10,552 nt of DNA from Ichthyophonus hoferi (GCA_002751075.1 NAOQ01001065.1:3848-14399), one strand, 5' to 3'; positions 1 to 7,277 are shown, counted from the stretch's first letter. Notes: generated by a model from the sequence alone, not told the origin. Numbers and translations: made by a program.

Positions 1-262
1 ATGACCTTTACAAGGAGGGACCCTTAGAAAATGCGAGAAGCTCATTTACTATCCCTTCTCTTAAAGAGGTGACCCTATCCCTTTGATAAGCCTCGACGCT
101 CTAGAACTAAATATAAGAATTATATTAGCTCATCATCACAGTAGATGACCTTTACAAGGAGGGACCCTTAGAAAATGCGAGAAGCTCATTTACTATCCCT
201 TCTCTTAAAGAGGTCACCCTATCTCTTTGAGATGATTCGACGCTCTTGAGCTAAATCTAATC
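1..262 (+). repeat. Unit D, 144-bp tandem repeat (two copies)
   Basis: Bases 1-70 recur exactly at 145-214. The next part is similar (CTATCCCTTTGA versus CTATCTCTTTGA, then TCGACGCTCT in both) and decays after about 262. Within the exact block GAGAAG (35-40) can pair with CTTCTC (55-60). Both copies contain ATGCGAGAAGCTC, which resembles the ATGCGAAAAGGCTC entry of module A. In copy 2 AGCTC can pair with GAGCT near 248-252. The first copy begins at base 1, so the true left boundary is unknown and the window edge may be an assembly break at this repeat. Confidence 0.9.
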
Positions 263-270
263 ATATGGTG

Positions 271-481
271 GTTTATTGTATAGCCGTAGGCTATACTTAT
301 ATAAACGCGAATTAGCTCCCACAATATATCATTACTAACTTATTAGTAAGTATATGGAGGGATCTTTATATAGGTCTATACTCGCACCACCAGTATGCAT
401 AGCATATCGGTTTGAAGTGACCTTTATATAAAGACTTTATGTATGATACTAGTATCAACAATAAAGGTCTAATGAGCTATC
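271..481 (+). repeat. Module A copy A1
   Basis: The upstream arm is GTTTAT (271-276) with ATAAAC (301-306), enclosing a perfect GTATAGCC-GTA-GGCTATAC hairpin (278-296). Then come GCGAATTAGCTCC, an AT-rich hairpin, and an arm CTTTAT...ATAAAG at about 435-466 with inner GATAC/GTATC and the internal loop GTAT/AACA shared with A2. The 3' part reads GGTCTAATGAGCTATC. The proposed closing helix is TAGCTC (313-318) with GAGCTA (474-479). In A2 the same helix is TGGCTC/GAGCCA, a compensatory change. Compared with other copies, the GGATTATG/CATAAAT arm is poorly preserved (GGAGGGATC here). Confidence 0.7.
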
Positions 482-824
482 ATTAACGTATATATAGACT
501 GCTCTATACATACTTGAGTAAAGACTATGACTACGAAGTTTGAGTATCTCTAACTTCTTACCTAGTCCTTAGTCTAGGATTGATCTAGAGCAATGCTACC
601 TGCATTTTCTATATCTTCTCCGTCTACACGGACCGGAGCTCCAAGATAGAGAGACTCAACCAGGCCTCTTTCGATCCGGTGAGTGACCTCACTATAATAT
701 GATACGACTGAGGATCAAGTCTATAAAACTGTCTTCAAGAGTATAAGCTTTATACTCTCCGTAGACCCAGACAGGGTAGACTCCGGTCGTCTTAATGATA
801 TAAGTGAGTTCTTCAGGACCTACA
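482..824. other. non-coding stretch with separate hairpins
   Basis: No gene is seen. Clear hairpins include CCTAG/CTAGG (561-565 with 574-578) and GAGTATAA/TTATACTC with a three-base loop (739-746 with 750-757). Near 614-652 an ATCTT/AAGAT stem encloses alternatives for TCCG/CGGA pairing. No copy of the named modules was found here. Confidence 0.6.
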
Positions 825-906
825 TCATGAGACCCTGATCGTGTTGGTGGTCTAGTACCAGAACCTAGATGTACCTAGGTTATCGCACTAACACAAGCTC
901 TCATGA
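825..906 (+). other. nested stem-loop with a G-U pair
   Basis: TCATGAG (825-831) pairs with CTCATGA (900-906). Inside, GTGTTGGTG (841-849) pairs over nine positions with CACTAACAC (886-894), including one G-T pair in the plus sense. Innermost, AACCTAG (862-868) pairs with CTAGGTT (875-881). The wobble would be an A-C mismatch if the minus strand were the folded one, so plus-sense RNA is favoured locally. Confidence 0.65.
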
Positions 907-1270
907 TCACTTGCTGAGTAGGGCTATACTTATTAATTACCTTCTAATTAATTGATCAGTATCAGAACTAACTAATGGGTCAAAGACGTCCTTAGTCAGT
1001 ACAGGATATCTAAGATATTCATGCTCGGTGGATAGCTACATCAAGTCCAATCCTCCATGTGATACCATGAGCACAGAATCACTAAGATAATCCTAGGTTT
1101 AAATTGAGTATCCCTATTGTATAGGATGGTCGATGCCATATGAATAGGTATGATATCATGGACTGTATCACAGGCATTCTATCAAATCCATGCGTATGTC
1201 TTTAAGCATCCTTAAACTGCAGGATACTACTTTGCTCTTGACGAGTCTGCAGTAGCACCCTTTGTGTAGA
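907..1270. other. non-coding stretch with AT-rich hairpins
   Basis: No gene is seen. TTAATTA-CCTTC-TAATTAA lies at 933-951, and a CCTAT/ATAGG hairpin with a three-base loop at 1113-1125, extended by AT/AT past a one-base bulge. Several weaker pairings (for example CCATATG with CATGG near 1137-1160) suggest larger folds that I cannot resolve by eye. Confidence 0.5.
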
Positions 1271-1273
1271 TTA

Positions 1274-1301
1274 ATATATACTTAGTATAATAAGTATATA
1301 T
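1274..1301. other. 10-bp AT hairpin
   Basis: ATATATACTT (1274-1283) is perfectly complementary to AAGTATATAT (1292-1301) around an eight-base loop. The pairing is symmetric, so no strand is favoured. Confidence 0.7.
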
Positions 1302-1349
1302 ACATATATACAATAAGGTACTCGACGGTGTCAGTACACTAGAGTGAGT

Positions 1350-1366
1350 ATAGCTCAAAGGTTCGT
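1350..1366 (-). repeat. ACGAACCTTTGAGCTAT motif, copy 1
   Basis: On the minus strand this 17-mer is identical to one at 3390-3406. Its last 12 bases (CCTTTGAGCTAT) equal the 3' end of modules A3 and A6. Here it sits in a hairpin closed by TATAG/CTATA rather than in a full module A, so it may be a degenerate or truncated module. Confidence 0.7.
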
Positions 1367-1392
1367 GACTATAAGCAATAGTAGACTCAATT

Positions 1393-1542
1393 CTCTTTGT
1401 TCATAGCCTTCTCGCCACTATCTTACCTAGAGTCCCTCAGTTAGGGGCCTCTTAAGATAGTTGACACAATGTGGGCAACCTCAAACAAAGAGTTGTGAGG
1501 TACGTATATTCTATCTTATCTGTATGACATCGTAAGATAGAA
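1393..1542. other. long branched hairpin plus neighbour sharing one stem sequence
   Basis: CTCTTTGTT (1393-1401) pairs with AACAAAGAG (1484-1492). Inside, ACTATCTTA (1417-1425) pairs with TAAGATAGT (1453-1461), then AGAG/CTCT and CCCT/AGGG close an inner hairpin (1429-1452). Directly downstream TTCTATCTTA (1509-1518) pairs with TAAGATAGAA (1533-1542). Both neighbours use CTATCTTA/TAAGATAG, so their strands could exchange, giving an alternative long-range fold. Confidence 0.7.
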
Positions 1543-1751
1543 ATTATTAAATACTCCGTATTATAATTCTATACCTATTACTTTAGGTATCTATAGATAT
1601 TAGAAGTAAAGGGTAAGATCCTGCTGCGTCCTCAGCCCACTCGTTATCGCGGCCTGAACCCCCTGATGCTGGCTGTCAAAAATAGGTCTATTTCTGCTTC
1701 TGCGCCGGCTTCTAATACCTCTATGGATAGCTGTATTAGATATATAATTAT

Positions 1752-1877
1752 AATACTATTGTCCTGTTCAGAATACTTCACAAAGTCCTTTGACAGGTCA
1801 TAGGCCCCAATTATTGTGTTTCTGGGACAATAGTATTCAAGAATTTATATCCTATGTCTGTAACCATACAGGATATA
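1752..1877. other. 13-bp stem enclosing a loop domain, then an 8-bp hairpin
   Basis: AATACTATTGTCC (1752-1764) is perfectly complementary to GGACAATAGTATT (1825-1837). Its 60-base interior contains a competing CCTGT/ACAGG pair. Next to it TATATCCT (1846-1853) pairs with AGGATATA (1870-1877). Confidence 0.75.
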
Positions 1878-1879
1878 AT

Positions 1880-1932
1880 ATCGCTACGTAACTGGCTCGT
1901 AATCCAGTAACTCTATGCGTGGGGATAGCGAT
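1880..1932. other. two-tier hairpin
   Basis: ATCGCTA (1880-1886) pairs with TAGCGAT (1926-1932) and encloses ACTGG/CCAGT (1891-1895 with 1904-1908). Confidence 0.7.
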
Positions 1933-2000
1933 CGGGCCATAAGATGGTTCCTAAAAGTAGCCTAGCGACGCTAACCTAGGATCATTATCATTAGTATGAT

Positions 2001-2027
2001 ATTATTAGTATATCCTATACTAGTAAT
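2001..2027 (+). other. 12-bp hairpin with a U-G pair
   Basis: ATTATTAGTATA (2001-2012) and TATACTAGTAAT (2016-2027) pair around TCC. The only non-Watson-Crick position is T2005 with G2023, a wobble in plus-sense RNA and an A-C mismatch on the minus strand. Confidence 0.7.
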
Positions 2028-2103
2028 ACCACACTAAGTAACGACCCTACGTAAACCTGTCCGTTTCCAGGTAGCGCCCCTGTTACTTTATGACGGAATT
2101 ATC

Positions 2104-2244
2104 GTTGGAGACGAGACTTTCCAACTAGGTGAACTGCTCGGGTCAACTGTAACGAATACAGTTCATACAATGGCGTTATTCAAGCCAGTACACTGAATGA
2201 CTATAGACCTATAGTCAATCTAGTTGGCTATCTTCCATTGTATG
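2104..2244. other. hairpin followed by a branched domain
   Basis: GTTGGA/TCCAAC (2104-2109 with 2120-2125) precedes CATACAATGG (2164-2173), perfectly complementary to CCATTGTATG (2235-2244). Within it TGACTATAG (2198-2206) and CTATAGTCA (2209-2217) form a palindromic arm, and GCCA/TGGC closes a junction around that arm. Confidence 0.7.
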
Positions 2245-2580
2245 CCTCTCGGACTAGCACACTTGCATAAGCAATGGTCCTTGACCAGTGGAGTTCTCTC
2301 ACTCAAGCTTCGTTCGTTCAACGACGACATTGGTAGACAAGCTCGGCGTGACTCGCTATTGTCTCGATACAGTCGATAACAGGGCGAAGGTGGTGTTATG
2401 AACATGTATAATAGTACGCTTACCGTAATAAACATGTTTATTCCTCATAATATACAGCGTGCCTAAGGTCAGTCTCTGCCCTGCACTAAGTCACACGTAT
2501 ATTCTGTTGCTAACCAACTCGATGGTTAACAATACTAGGATTGGATCCATATACACGCTTGTATATAGAGACAGGCTCCT
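2245..2580 (-). other. non-coding stretch with hairpins, one favouring minus sense
   Basis: AACATGT (2401-2407) pairs with ACATGTT (2432-2438). TTGCTAACCA (2507-2516) pairs with TGGTTAACAA (2523-2532) except C2510 with A2529, which becomes a wobble on the minus strand. A TATATACAC-GCT-TGTATATA hairpin lies near 2549-2568. No gene is seen. A 71-codon minus frame at 2220-2435 has no recognisable protein features. Confidence 0.55.
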
Positions 2581-2863
2581 TTCGCAATTATAGTAGTAAG
2601 TATCTTGATACTTACTATCATATAAATGCGAATTGGCTCCACAATACTACTATTAGGATTATGCTAGTTTATGTATATCTTATACTGAGCACCTCAGTAA
2701 CATATTCATAATCTTCGAACCATGCAAGCAGCTTCTGCAGAACCGTCACCTAATTGGTTCCTAATATTAGTATGGCGGATTATGTATATAGTACTATTAA
2801 TAGTAACTATATTCATAAATCTATGTATGATATATATCAACAATAGATGTCCAATGAGCCATC
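2581..2863 (+). repeat. Module A copy A2, with an enlarged arm
   Basis: The upstream arm is TTCGCA (2581-2586) with TGCGAA (2627-2632), around a 10-bp TAGTAAGTAT-CTTG-ATACTTACTA hairpin (2594-2617). The closing helix is TGGCTC (2634-2639) with GAGCCA (2856-2861). The first arm is expanded by about 100 bases compared with other copies and contains its own nested GGATTATG...CATAATC pairing. Then GGCGGATTATG, a TATAGT-type arm, CATAAATCTATG...CAATAGATG and GTCCAATGAGCCATC follow in module order. Confidence 0.75.
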
Positions 2864-3389
2864 CTATTAATATTCTAGATCAGGCCAAATCATGACCCAT
2901 GATTCTGATCATCTAGAGTAATTATGACAATAATACCTACTGTAACACTACTATTGTATTGCTTGGACTTCGTAATCCCTACAATAGAAGTATTATAGTA
3001 GCTATAATTATAATTACTTTATCACTAGAGATCATCGGATACCGTGATCTTCAACATTATCACCCCATAAATATTATGGGGGAGTAATTATAAATGTCGA
3101 AGGGCTACCATCTGCAAGAGGATAGACCACGGTAGATACAAAGGTATACTTCGTATAGGCACTCCTTTGTAACGTTGTGTGACCTGCCCCTAGTCTACTA
3201 ACCAGAACTAAGTAGTTAGTTCCTATATGTAGGCTAGTGATAACACATATACTCACATATATAATATATGTACATGCATAGCATTGAGTATATCTAATCT
3301 AGAATAACATAGGACCTAGTCCAATGTTATGACATAAGGTTCATACGATACCTTTTAAGGGGGAGTAAAAGTCATCTATGACGCATACG
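2864..3389. other. non-coding stretch with strong hairpins
   Basis: AATCATG-ACC-CATGATT (2888-2904) sits in a longer stem closed by CTAGAT/ATCTAG (2875-2880 with 2911-2916). CCCCATAA-ATA-TTATGGGG lies at 3063-3081. ATAACAT/ATGTTAT (3304-3310 with 3324-3330) encloses GGAC-CTA-GTCC (3312-3322). No gene is seen; a 60-codon minus frame at 3074-3256 has no recognisable features. Confidence 0.6.
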
Positions 3390-3406
3390 ATAGCTCAAAG
3401 GTTCGT
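3390..3406 (-). repeat. ACGAACCTTTGAGCTAT motif, copy 2
   Basis: It is identical on the minus strand to 1350-1366 over 17 bases. It lies inside a hairpin closed by ATACGA (3386-3391) and TCGTAT (3403-3408), and TAGCT/AGCTA pairing in the flanks gives an alternative. The remainder of module A is not recognisable here. Confidence 0.7.
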
Positions 3407-3599
3407 ATCATATAGCTAGACCCCATATGAGTATAGAGACAAGACAAACTATGTCTCTAAGGCTCTAACGTGCACTCATAGAGTCCTAAGCTATATGACT
3501 CTCACGTCTATATTAGTCTGCCTTTTCGCATCTAGCTTCCTAGAGATCGGTCTCCGACGCAATCTCTAGTAAGGGATGCTCCCTTAGTCATGGCAGCTA

Positions 3600-3910
3600 G
3601 CTGGGTATGGAACTGGGGCAGTCCCATAAACTAGAGGATTTGAATACCAGGGTTCCAACTCCTTTTGCCGGCTACGGGGAAGGGGGGCGTCGACCCGGGA
3701 TACTCCTCTCTAGCCAAGGAAATGAGCAGTGCGTCTCACGACGTATCCATATAACAGATACTGTTCATCGGAAGTACATTTCGGGATAACAGCTATTGAC
3801 TCCCAATAGTCTGTTTGGGTGTTGCGCCGGCATTTCGGAAATAATGCGGGAGGACTGACAGTCACCTTTCTACGGTGATTGGAATCTGTGTCCCGTGCAC
3901 CTTTCATATT
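3600..3910. other. GC-richer non-coding patch with hairpins
   Basis: CTATTG/CAATAG (3793-3798 with 3804-3809) and TCACC/GGTGA (3862-3866 with 3874-3878) are clear hairpins. Near the left side GGTAT and GGAAC are followed by ATACC and GTTCC, in an interleaved order that could be either alternative hairpins or a short pseudoknot. Two short frames (3607-3789 plus, 3710-3907 minus) overlap here and I do not support either as a gene. Confidence 0.45.
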
Positions 3911-4244
3911 TTCGATGACGCTCCGAGGCTCAGCGTTCCTGATCTACTAATATAGGGTAGTCTATCCTATATAATTACTGTCTAACCCAAGCTGGTGGAT
4001 TAGCTTGAGGGCTATCTTAGACGTATTACAGTAAGCTAGCCTTTGCTTATCATAACTCACTATCTATGGACCCATAGTCTTAGTGTAGTCATGCAAAGGA
4101 TATGGCTCACTGCAATCGGTATTCTAAGAACCCGACGCATAGACCATCATACCTCCTTCGCAGTAATGATAGAGGATATACAATTCGGCATACCTCATTG
4201 ACTGAGATAATAGTAGGGAAACGTCCTACTCGTAGACTACTAGT
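3911..4244. other. non-coding stretch with hairpins
   Basis: ATATAGG (3950-3956) pairs with CCTATAT (3966-3972), and CAAGC (3988-3992) with GCTTG (4003-4007). Nothing else recognisable was seen. Confidence 0.5.
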
Positions 4245-4400
4245 ATAGCTCAAAGGACATTATATACTAGTCATATACTAGTTATAATTTATGTACAATA
4301 ACTACTAATATCATTAGTGTATTGTCATAATCCGCCTTACTATAACAAGTTATAGTATTGTGGAGCCTTCTCGCGTCTCCCTTAGCAGTCTAGCTTCGCA
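4245..4400 (-). repeat. Module A copy A3 (minus strand)
   Basis: Reading the minus strand, an upstream stem TCTTGCG...CGCGAGA (with one U-G pair) leads to GAAGGCTCCACAATAC, an arm, GGCGGATTATG, a second arm, CATAAATTATAAC, and a 3' end TGTCCTTTGAGCTATAC. The closing helix GGCTC (complement of 4363-4367) with GAGCT (complement of 4247-4251) contains one G-U pair in module sense, the same as in A6. On the plus strand that position is an A-C mismatch. Confidence 0.75.
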
Positions 4401-4465
4401 AGACTCTCAAGGTCAATTGCATTGACGACCCTCGTAACTATATTTACTAGAGCTTTAAGAGATCC

Positions 4466-4632
4466 CAGTACCGTATATAAGTACTTTGTACTTAGTATTA
4501 TATCGTACTGATTTATGTCTTAGCATTATCGTACCTTCCCCTCCCTTGTCAGGAACGTATAATGGACATAAAGGAACATTGCTCGTATTCTCCTAGACTT
4601 TGTTAGAGAATTTGAATACTGAAAGTCAGTAT
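4466..4632. other. nested hairpins
   Basis: CAGTAC (4466-4471) with GTACTG (4505-4510) encloses AAGTAC-TTT-GTACTT (4479-4493). Downstream are an ATTCTC/AGAAT bulged hairpin near 4587-4611 and the perfect ATACTGA-AAG-TCAGTAT hairpin at 4616-4632. Confidence 0.65.
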
Positions 4633-4639
4633 CGAAAGA

Positions 4640-5030
4640 GCTACTAAGTCATCTACTTTTGGATGCGTTCTCACTTATCCTAAAAGTTAGAGAATACTTC
4701 GCTATATATTCCATCGTCTCGGCCGCTCGCGATGTAAATATAACGTAGGAGGCTGTTAGATAAATAGTAACACTATTTATGGATAGCCAACCTTCTTTTT
4801 TTGGGCGTTGGGGGTCATAAGGTCGTCTACCGGGGCAAACGCGCTCAAAAGTATCGGCTTCCTTACCGTGGTACAACCTAAAGTGTTAGTGTTGTATCCT
4901 CGACTTACGGCACCCTCCTCTTTCGTGAGGTGGCGCATTAGGGAGGTATGGCAAGCCAGTACCACCCCGCCTCGCTCGCCTATTAATAGGTGTCGCGACT
5001 CATAGCGTACAAGTGGGGCGTCTGGGGGTA
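4640..5030. other. GC-richer stretch, less obvious pairing
   Basis: No gene is supported. Three short frames overlap here (4649-4876 minus, 4777-4965 minus, 4808-5005 plus), which is the mark of chance frames in less AT-rich sequence. Small hairpins occur, such as AATAG/CTATT near 4764-4778 and a CACC/GGTG stem near 4910-4933, but local pairing looks weaker than elsewhere in the window. Confidence 0.5.
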
Positions 5031-5033
5031 CTT

Positions 5034-5095
5034 GTACTTAACCAACAAGAGAGGCTCGTTCATCAGTCTCACTTTTAACGTACTTGGTTAAGTAC
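5034..5095 (-). other. 12-bp perfect stem with inner hairpin favouring minus sense
   Basis: GTACTTAACCAA (5034-5045) is perfectly complementary to TTGGTTAAGTAC (5084-5095). An inner AACAAG/CTCGTT pairing (5044-5049 with 5055-5060) has A5047 opposite C5057, which becomes a wobble on the minus strand. The minus strand also contains CTGATGA here, but the rest of a hammerhead core is absent. Confidence 0.7.
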
Positions 5096-5099
5096 TATA

Positions 5100-5620
5100 T
5101 TATCGTAGTCTCTACGGTCAGACCTCAAACCCTGACCTATGATGTACTAGATCTATTTCATATATCCTATACTTATCGAAACTCGATAATATGTAAAGTG
5201 AGGGGGTAGGGCGCTTCGAGTCCGCACTCTCATCTTTATATTCTTCTCTCGCGGGTCGAGTGATGATAGTGAAGTTACTAGATCTCCATCTAGCCAACTT
5301 CCTATTCACCAGTCCGTCGTCTATATTGCAAGGCAATACCGCAGACCTCCTTAGGGTCGGTTGCTTGATCGTAACGACAGTACGAAAAGAACTAAACATC
5401 TTAGTTACGTCCGTCCCTAGGGGGTGCACTTGGCGATTGCGGTGATCTCTGCAGCTCCCAGGCTCGCATACGAGTTATGTCTCACCTGGGTTCGCATTTC
5501 TAACCGCCGCCCTGCTGTGTCTGCGCTCCGCTTGACCGCGATTCTAATAGCCCTCGTACGAACCTAACACATTGCATCTCCTCCCCGGTACTTCGTCGCT
5601 ACGCAATGGTCTATACAGTG
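5100..5620. other. non-coding stretch with hairpins and the longest chance frame
   Basis: TTATCGA-AAC-TCGATAA (5173-5189), GAAGTT/AACTTC (5271-5276 with 5296-5301), TATTGC-AAG-GCAATA (5324-5338), and CCCAGG/CCTGGG (5457-5462 with 5485-5490) enclosing CTCG-CATA-CGAG (5463-5474) are all clear. The 103-codon minus frame at 5118-5429 overlaps these hairpins and a plus frame at 5260-5445. Its translation shows no membrane segment, repeat or family motif that I recognise, and I treat it as chance. Confidence 0.55.
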
Positions 5621-5627
5621 GTTCGCT

Positions 5628-5798
5628 GATCTTAATATATATATATAATATAATATTAAAAGATCTGAATCGAGTGCTAATCCATCTGTAAAGGTCCGGC
5701 CTTGACGTCCTTTATAAAGAGTCGGATGGGCAACTAGTATTAGTTGGCTGAAATTAAAAAGAGTTAGGGTAAAGGAGACCTAACATTTTCAACTCTTT
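5628..5798. other. cluster of hairpins
   Basis: GATCTTAATAT (5628-5638) pairs with ATATT and AAGATC (5653-5665) with a two-base bulge. CCATC/GGATGG (near 5681 and 5724) encloses AAAGG/CCTTT. CAACTA-GTAT-TAGTTG lies at 5731-5746. AAAGAGTT (5758-5765) pairs with AACTCTTT (5791-5798) and competes with an inner GTTAGG/CCTAAC pairing. Confidence 0.6.
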
Positions 5799-5923
5799 AG
5801 GTCGGAGAAAGGATGATGTATCGTTCTTTCTGTAGATGGTTCTCATAACTATCTATTTATGTAGTACAGTGTAATACATACTAGATTGTATAAAGGATTC
5901 GAACCTTTATCAAGATAGCCAAA

Positions 5924-5946
5924 GTATCCCGACCTATCCCGGATAC
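5924..5946 (+). repeat. Motif C copy 1
   Basis: A 23-base motif with GTATCC at the left and GGATAC at the right, framing CGACCTATCCC. The ends are complementary, so it can form a six-base-pair hairpin with a cytosine-rich loop. Two more copies lie at 6286-6308 and 6362-6384. Confidence 0.85.
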
Positions 5947-6025
5947 TCACCTCCCTTTAATATTAGGTACGGTTGACGTAATTATAGGTTTCTATCTAGA
6001 CATGTAATAGATAGATAGATACCAA

Positions 6026-6185
6026 TTATTTTACGTCCTAGCCAGTTCTATGACATGCTTGGTGCTGTCAAAGTGGTGAAGACCGTCAAATATAACCGTT
6101 CCCAGTGTATTGTACCCAGAGGGGAGAACAACTGCCGGTCCATATTTTACCTGGACTAGCGACACCTAATAATTAGGTAATTATA
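6026..6185 (+). repeat. Module B copy B1
   Basis: This 160-base element recurs inverted at 7117-7277. Shared blocks in order are TTATTTTACGTCCTAGC, GTGGTGAAGACC (6073-6084), a 26-base identical block at 6106-6131 (core TACCCAGAGGGGAGAA), GACTAG, and GACACCTAATAATTAGG. Between blocks are hairpins whose sequences differ in B2 but still pair: TGACA/TGTCA here (6051-6055 with 6066-6070), and GTCCA/TGGAC just before the last blocks. I do not recognise it as a known RNA family. It is not RNase P, SRP RNA or tmRNA by any motif I can see. Confidence 0.8.
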
Positions 6186-6285
6186 GGGTCTAGTCATACA
6201 CAAGATAAGCCTATACTTGTTATTACTAGGTTCTACTAATAACCTAATAATTATGTTAAAGGAGTCCCGTATTATTAAAGGGATA

Positions 6286-6308
6286 GTATCCTGACCTAAC
6301 CCGGATAC
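6286..6308 (+). repeat. Motif C copy 2
   Basis: It differs from copy 1 at two positions, both in the loop part. It is followed by a CGATATGA/TCATATCG hairpin (6311-6333) and a perfect 10-bp ATTACTAGGG-TTA-CCCTAGTAAT hairpin (6337-6359). Confidence 0.85.
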
Positions 6309-6361
6309 CTCGATATGATAAATGGTCATATCGAAAATTACTAGGGTTACCCTAGTAATAA

Positions 6362-6384
6362 GTATCCCGACTTATCCCGGATAC
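6362..6384 (+). repeat. Motif C copy 3
   Basis: It differs from copy 1 at one position. Like copy 2 it is followed by two hairpins: CGCTATG/CATAGCG (6386-6392 with 6403-6409) and TTCCTAG/CTAGGAA (6414-6420 with 6428-6434). The order motif C, hairpin, AATT, hairpin is therefore itself repeated in copies 2 and 3. Confidence 0.85.
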
Positions 6385-6414
6385 CCGCTATGGTGAGATG
6401 GGCATAGCGGAATT

Positions 6415-6477
6415 TCCTAGGCTTCTCCTAGGAATAAATAGTAGTAGAAAATAAATTAATTCCTAGGCTTCTCCTAG
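6415..6477 (+). repeat. 17-base direct repeat, two copies 46 bp apart
   Basis: TCCTAGGCTTCTCCTAG occurs at 6415-6431 and again at 6461-6477. Each copy is a small hairpin by itself (CCTAG with CTAGG), so either left half could also pair with the other copy's right half. Confidence 0.85.
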
Positions 6478-6608
6478 CAAAGGATCTTAGATACTTTAAT
6501 TCTAGATTATTATCATAACTATGCTAACTGTAATAGTTAGTAATAATATAGAACTAGTTAACATCGAGTATATCCTTAGTAGGGATACGCAGTATACCTA
6601 CAAGAGAT

Positions 6609-6798
6609 ACGCGAGAATGCTCCACAATATATATTCAGCAGTGTCGAGCGGAATATATATGGAGGATTATGTATAAATACTATATTGAAATTATTTATTC
6701 AGATCATATCGGAAGATACTGGATAATATAATATATAGTATGTCATACATAACTTTATAACTGTTACGCAAACAGTCATAAAGGACATTCGAGCTATA
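6609..6798 (+). repeat. Module A copy A4
   Basis: ACGCGAGAATGCTCCACAAT leads into an ATATATATTC/GAATATATAT arm, then GGAGGATTATG, a second arm containing ATATCGGAAGATACT (6706-6720), ACATAACTTTAT, and a CTTTAT/ATAAAG arm with inner CTGTT/AACAG. The 3' end is GGACATTCGAGCTATAC. CTCC can pair with GGAG, and GCTC with GAGC (6619-6622 with 6791-6794). The first arm loop is identical to that of A6, so A4 and A6 are close relatives. Confidence 0.75.
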
Positions 6799-6813
6799 CT
6801 CTCATAATATTGG

Positions 6814-6974
6814 GTAGCTACAAAGGGGATCTATACTACTGATGTGGTTATAGATTTATGTATGATATACTACTAGTAGTATGTTATCATAATCCTCCAT
6901 ACAAAGTAGTTTGTATTGTGGAACCTTTTTCGCACACCTCTAAGAGATGTGATAAATCACATCTAGGTGGCGAA
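6814..6974 (-). repeat. Module A copy A5 (minus strand)
   Basis: On the minus strand an upstream arm TTCGC-C-ACCT/AGGT-GT-GCGAA encloses a 9-bp AGATGTGAT-TT-ATCACATCT hairpin (6945-6964). Then come AAAGGTTCCACAATAC, an arm, GGAGGATTATG, a second arm, CATAAATCTAT...ATAGATC, and CCCTTTGTAGCTAC. The 3' end lacks the GAGCTA form, so the closing helix is uncertain in this copy. It faces A4 head to head across about 15 bases. Confidence 0.7.
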
Positions 6975-7116
6975 CCAATATTGTACATGATATAAATACC
7001 ATTTCTAGAAATCGTCTATAATATCGTATTATTAGCTCTTAACCGAGTTTAAGACATAAAATGCTTATTTTATATAGAGTACTTACTATTAGTACTCACT
7101 GAAACTCTGGGTTGCA

Positions 7117-7277
7117 GTAATTACCTAATTATTAGGTGTCCCTAGTCGCACTAAAATAGTACTGGCGATTGTTCTCCCCTCTGGGTACAATACATCGGTT
7201 ACAGAATTATTTGAGGGTCTTCACCACTATCAAAGGACCGACCATTTGATAGAACGCGCTAGGACGTAAAATAATAA
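7117..7277 (-). repeat. Module B copy B2 (minus strand)
   Basis: The minus strand carries the blocks of B1 in the same order, including the 26-base identical block (plus coordinates 7169-7194) and GTGGTGAAGACC (7216-7227). The first hairpin is CTATCAAA/TTTGATAG (7227-7234 with 7245-7252) instead of TGACA/TGTCA. The later one is GTACT...AGTGC with a U-G pair in module sense. Same positions, different bases and retained pairing indicate selection on structure. Confidence 0.8.

Noticed and set aside
271-481. Group I or group II intron core in the modules
   Set aside because: No recognisable P7-type or domain V-type sequence was found in module A or B, and no flanking exon-like coding sequence exists.
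3604-3657. Pseudoknot from GGTAT/ATACC and GGAAC/GTTCC
   Set aside because: The stems are only five base pairs with almost no spacer between the first two strands. Simple alternative hairpins explain the same complementarity.
4790-4803. T-rich run as an intrinsic terminator
   Set aside because: The T run sits inside a weak CCAAC/GTTGG pairing rather than after a GC-rich hairpin, and there is no upstream gene.
4649-5005. Three overlapping short frames on both strands
   Set aside because: They lie in a GC-richer patch where stops are rarer, conflict with each other, and have no protein-like features.
5044-5071. Hammerhead ribozyme core CTGATGA on the minus strand
   Set aside because: A possible stem II follows, but the GAAA segment and cleavage-site helix are absent.
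5118-5429. 103-codon minus-strand open frame
   Set aside because: It overlaps a plus-strand frame and several hairpins, has no recognisable motif, and this length is expected by chance in 10 kb of this composition.
5890-5908. tRNA T-arm look-alike on the minus strand (five-base stem around TTCGAAT)
   Set aside because: The 5' acceptor partner is missing in the expected 50-80 bases, and the bases there belong to motif C. It is an ordinary hairpin.
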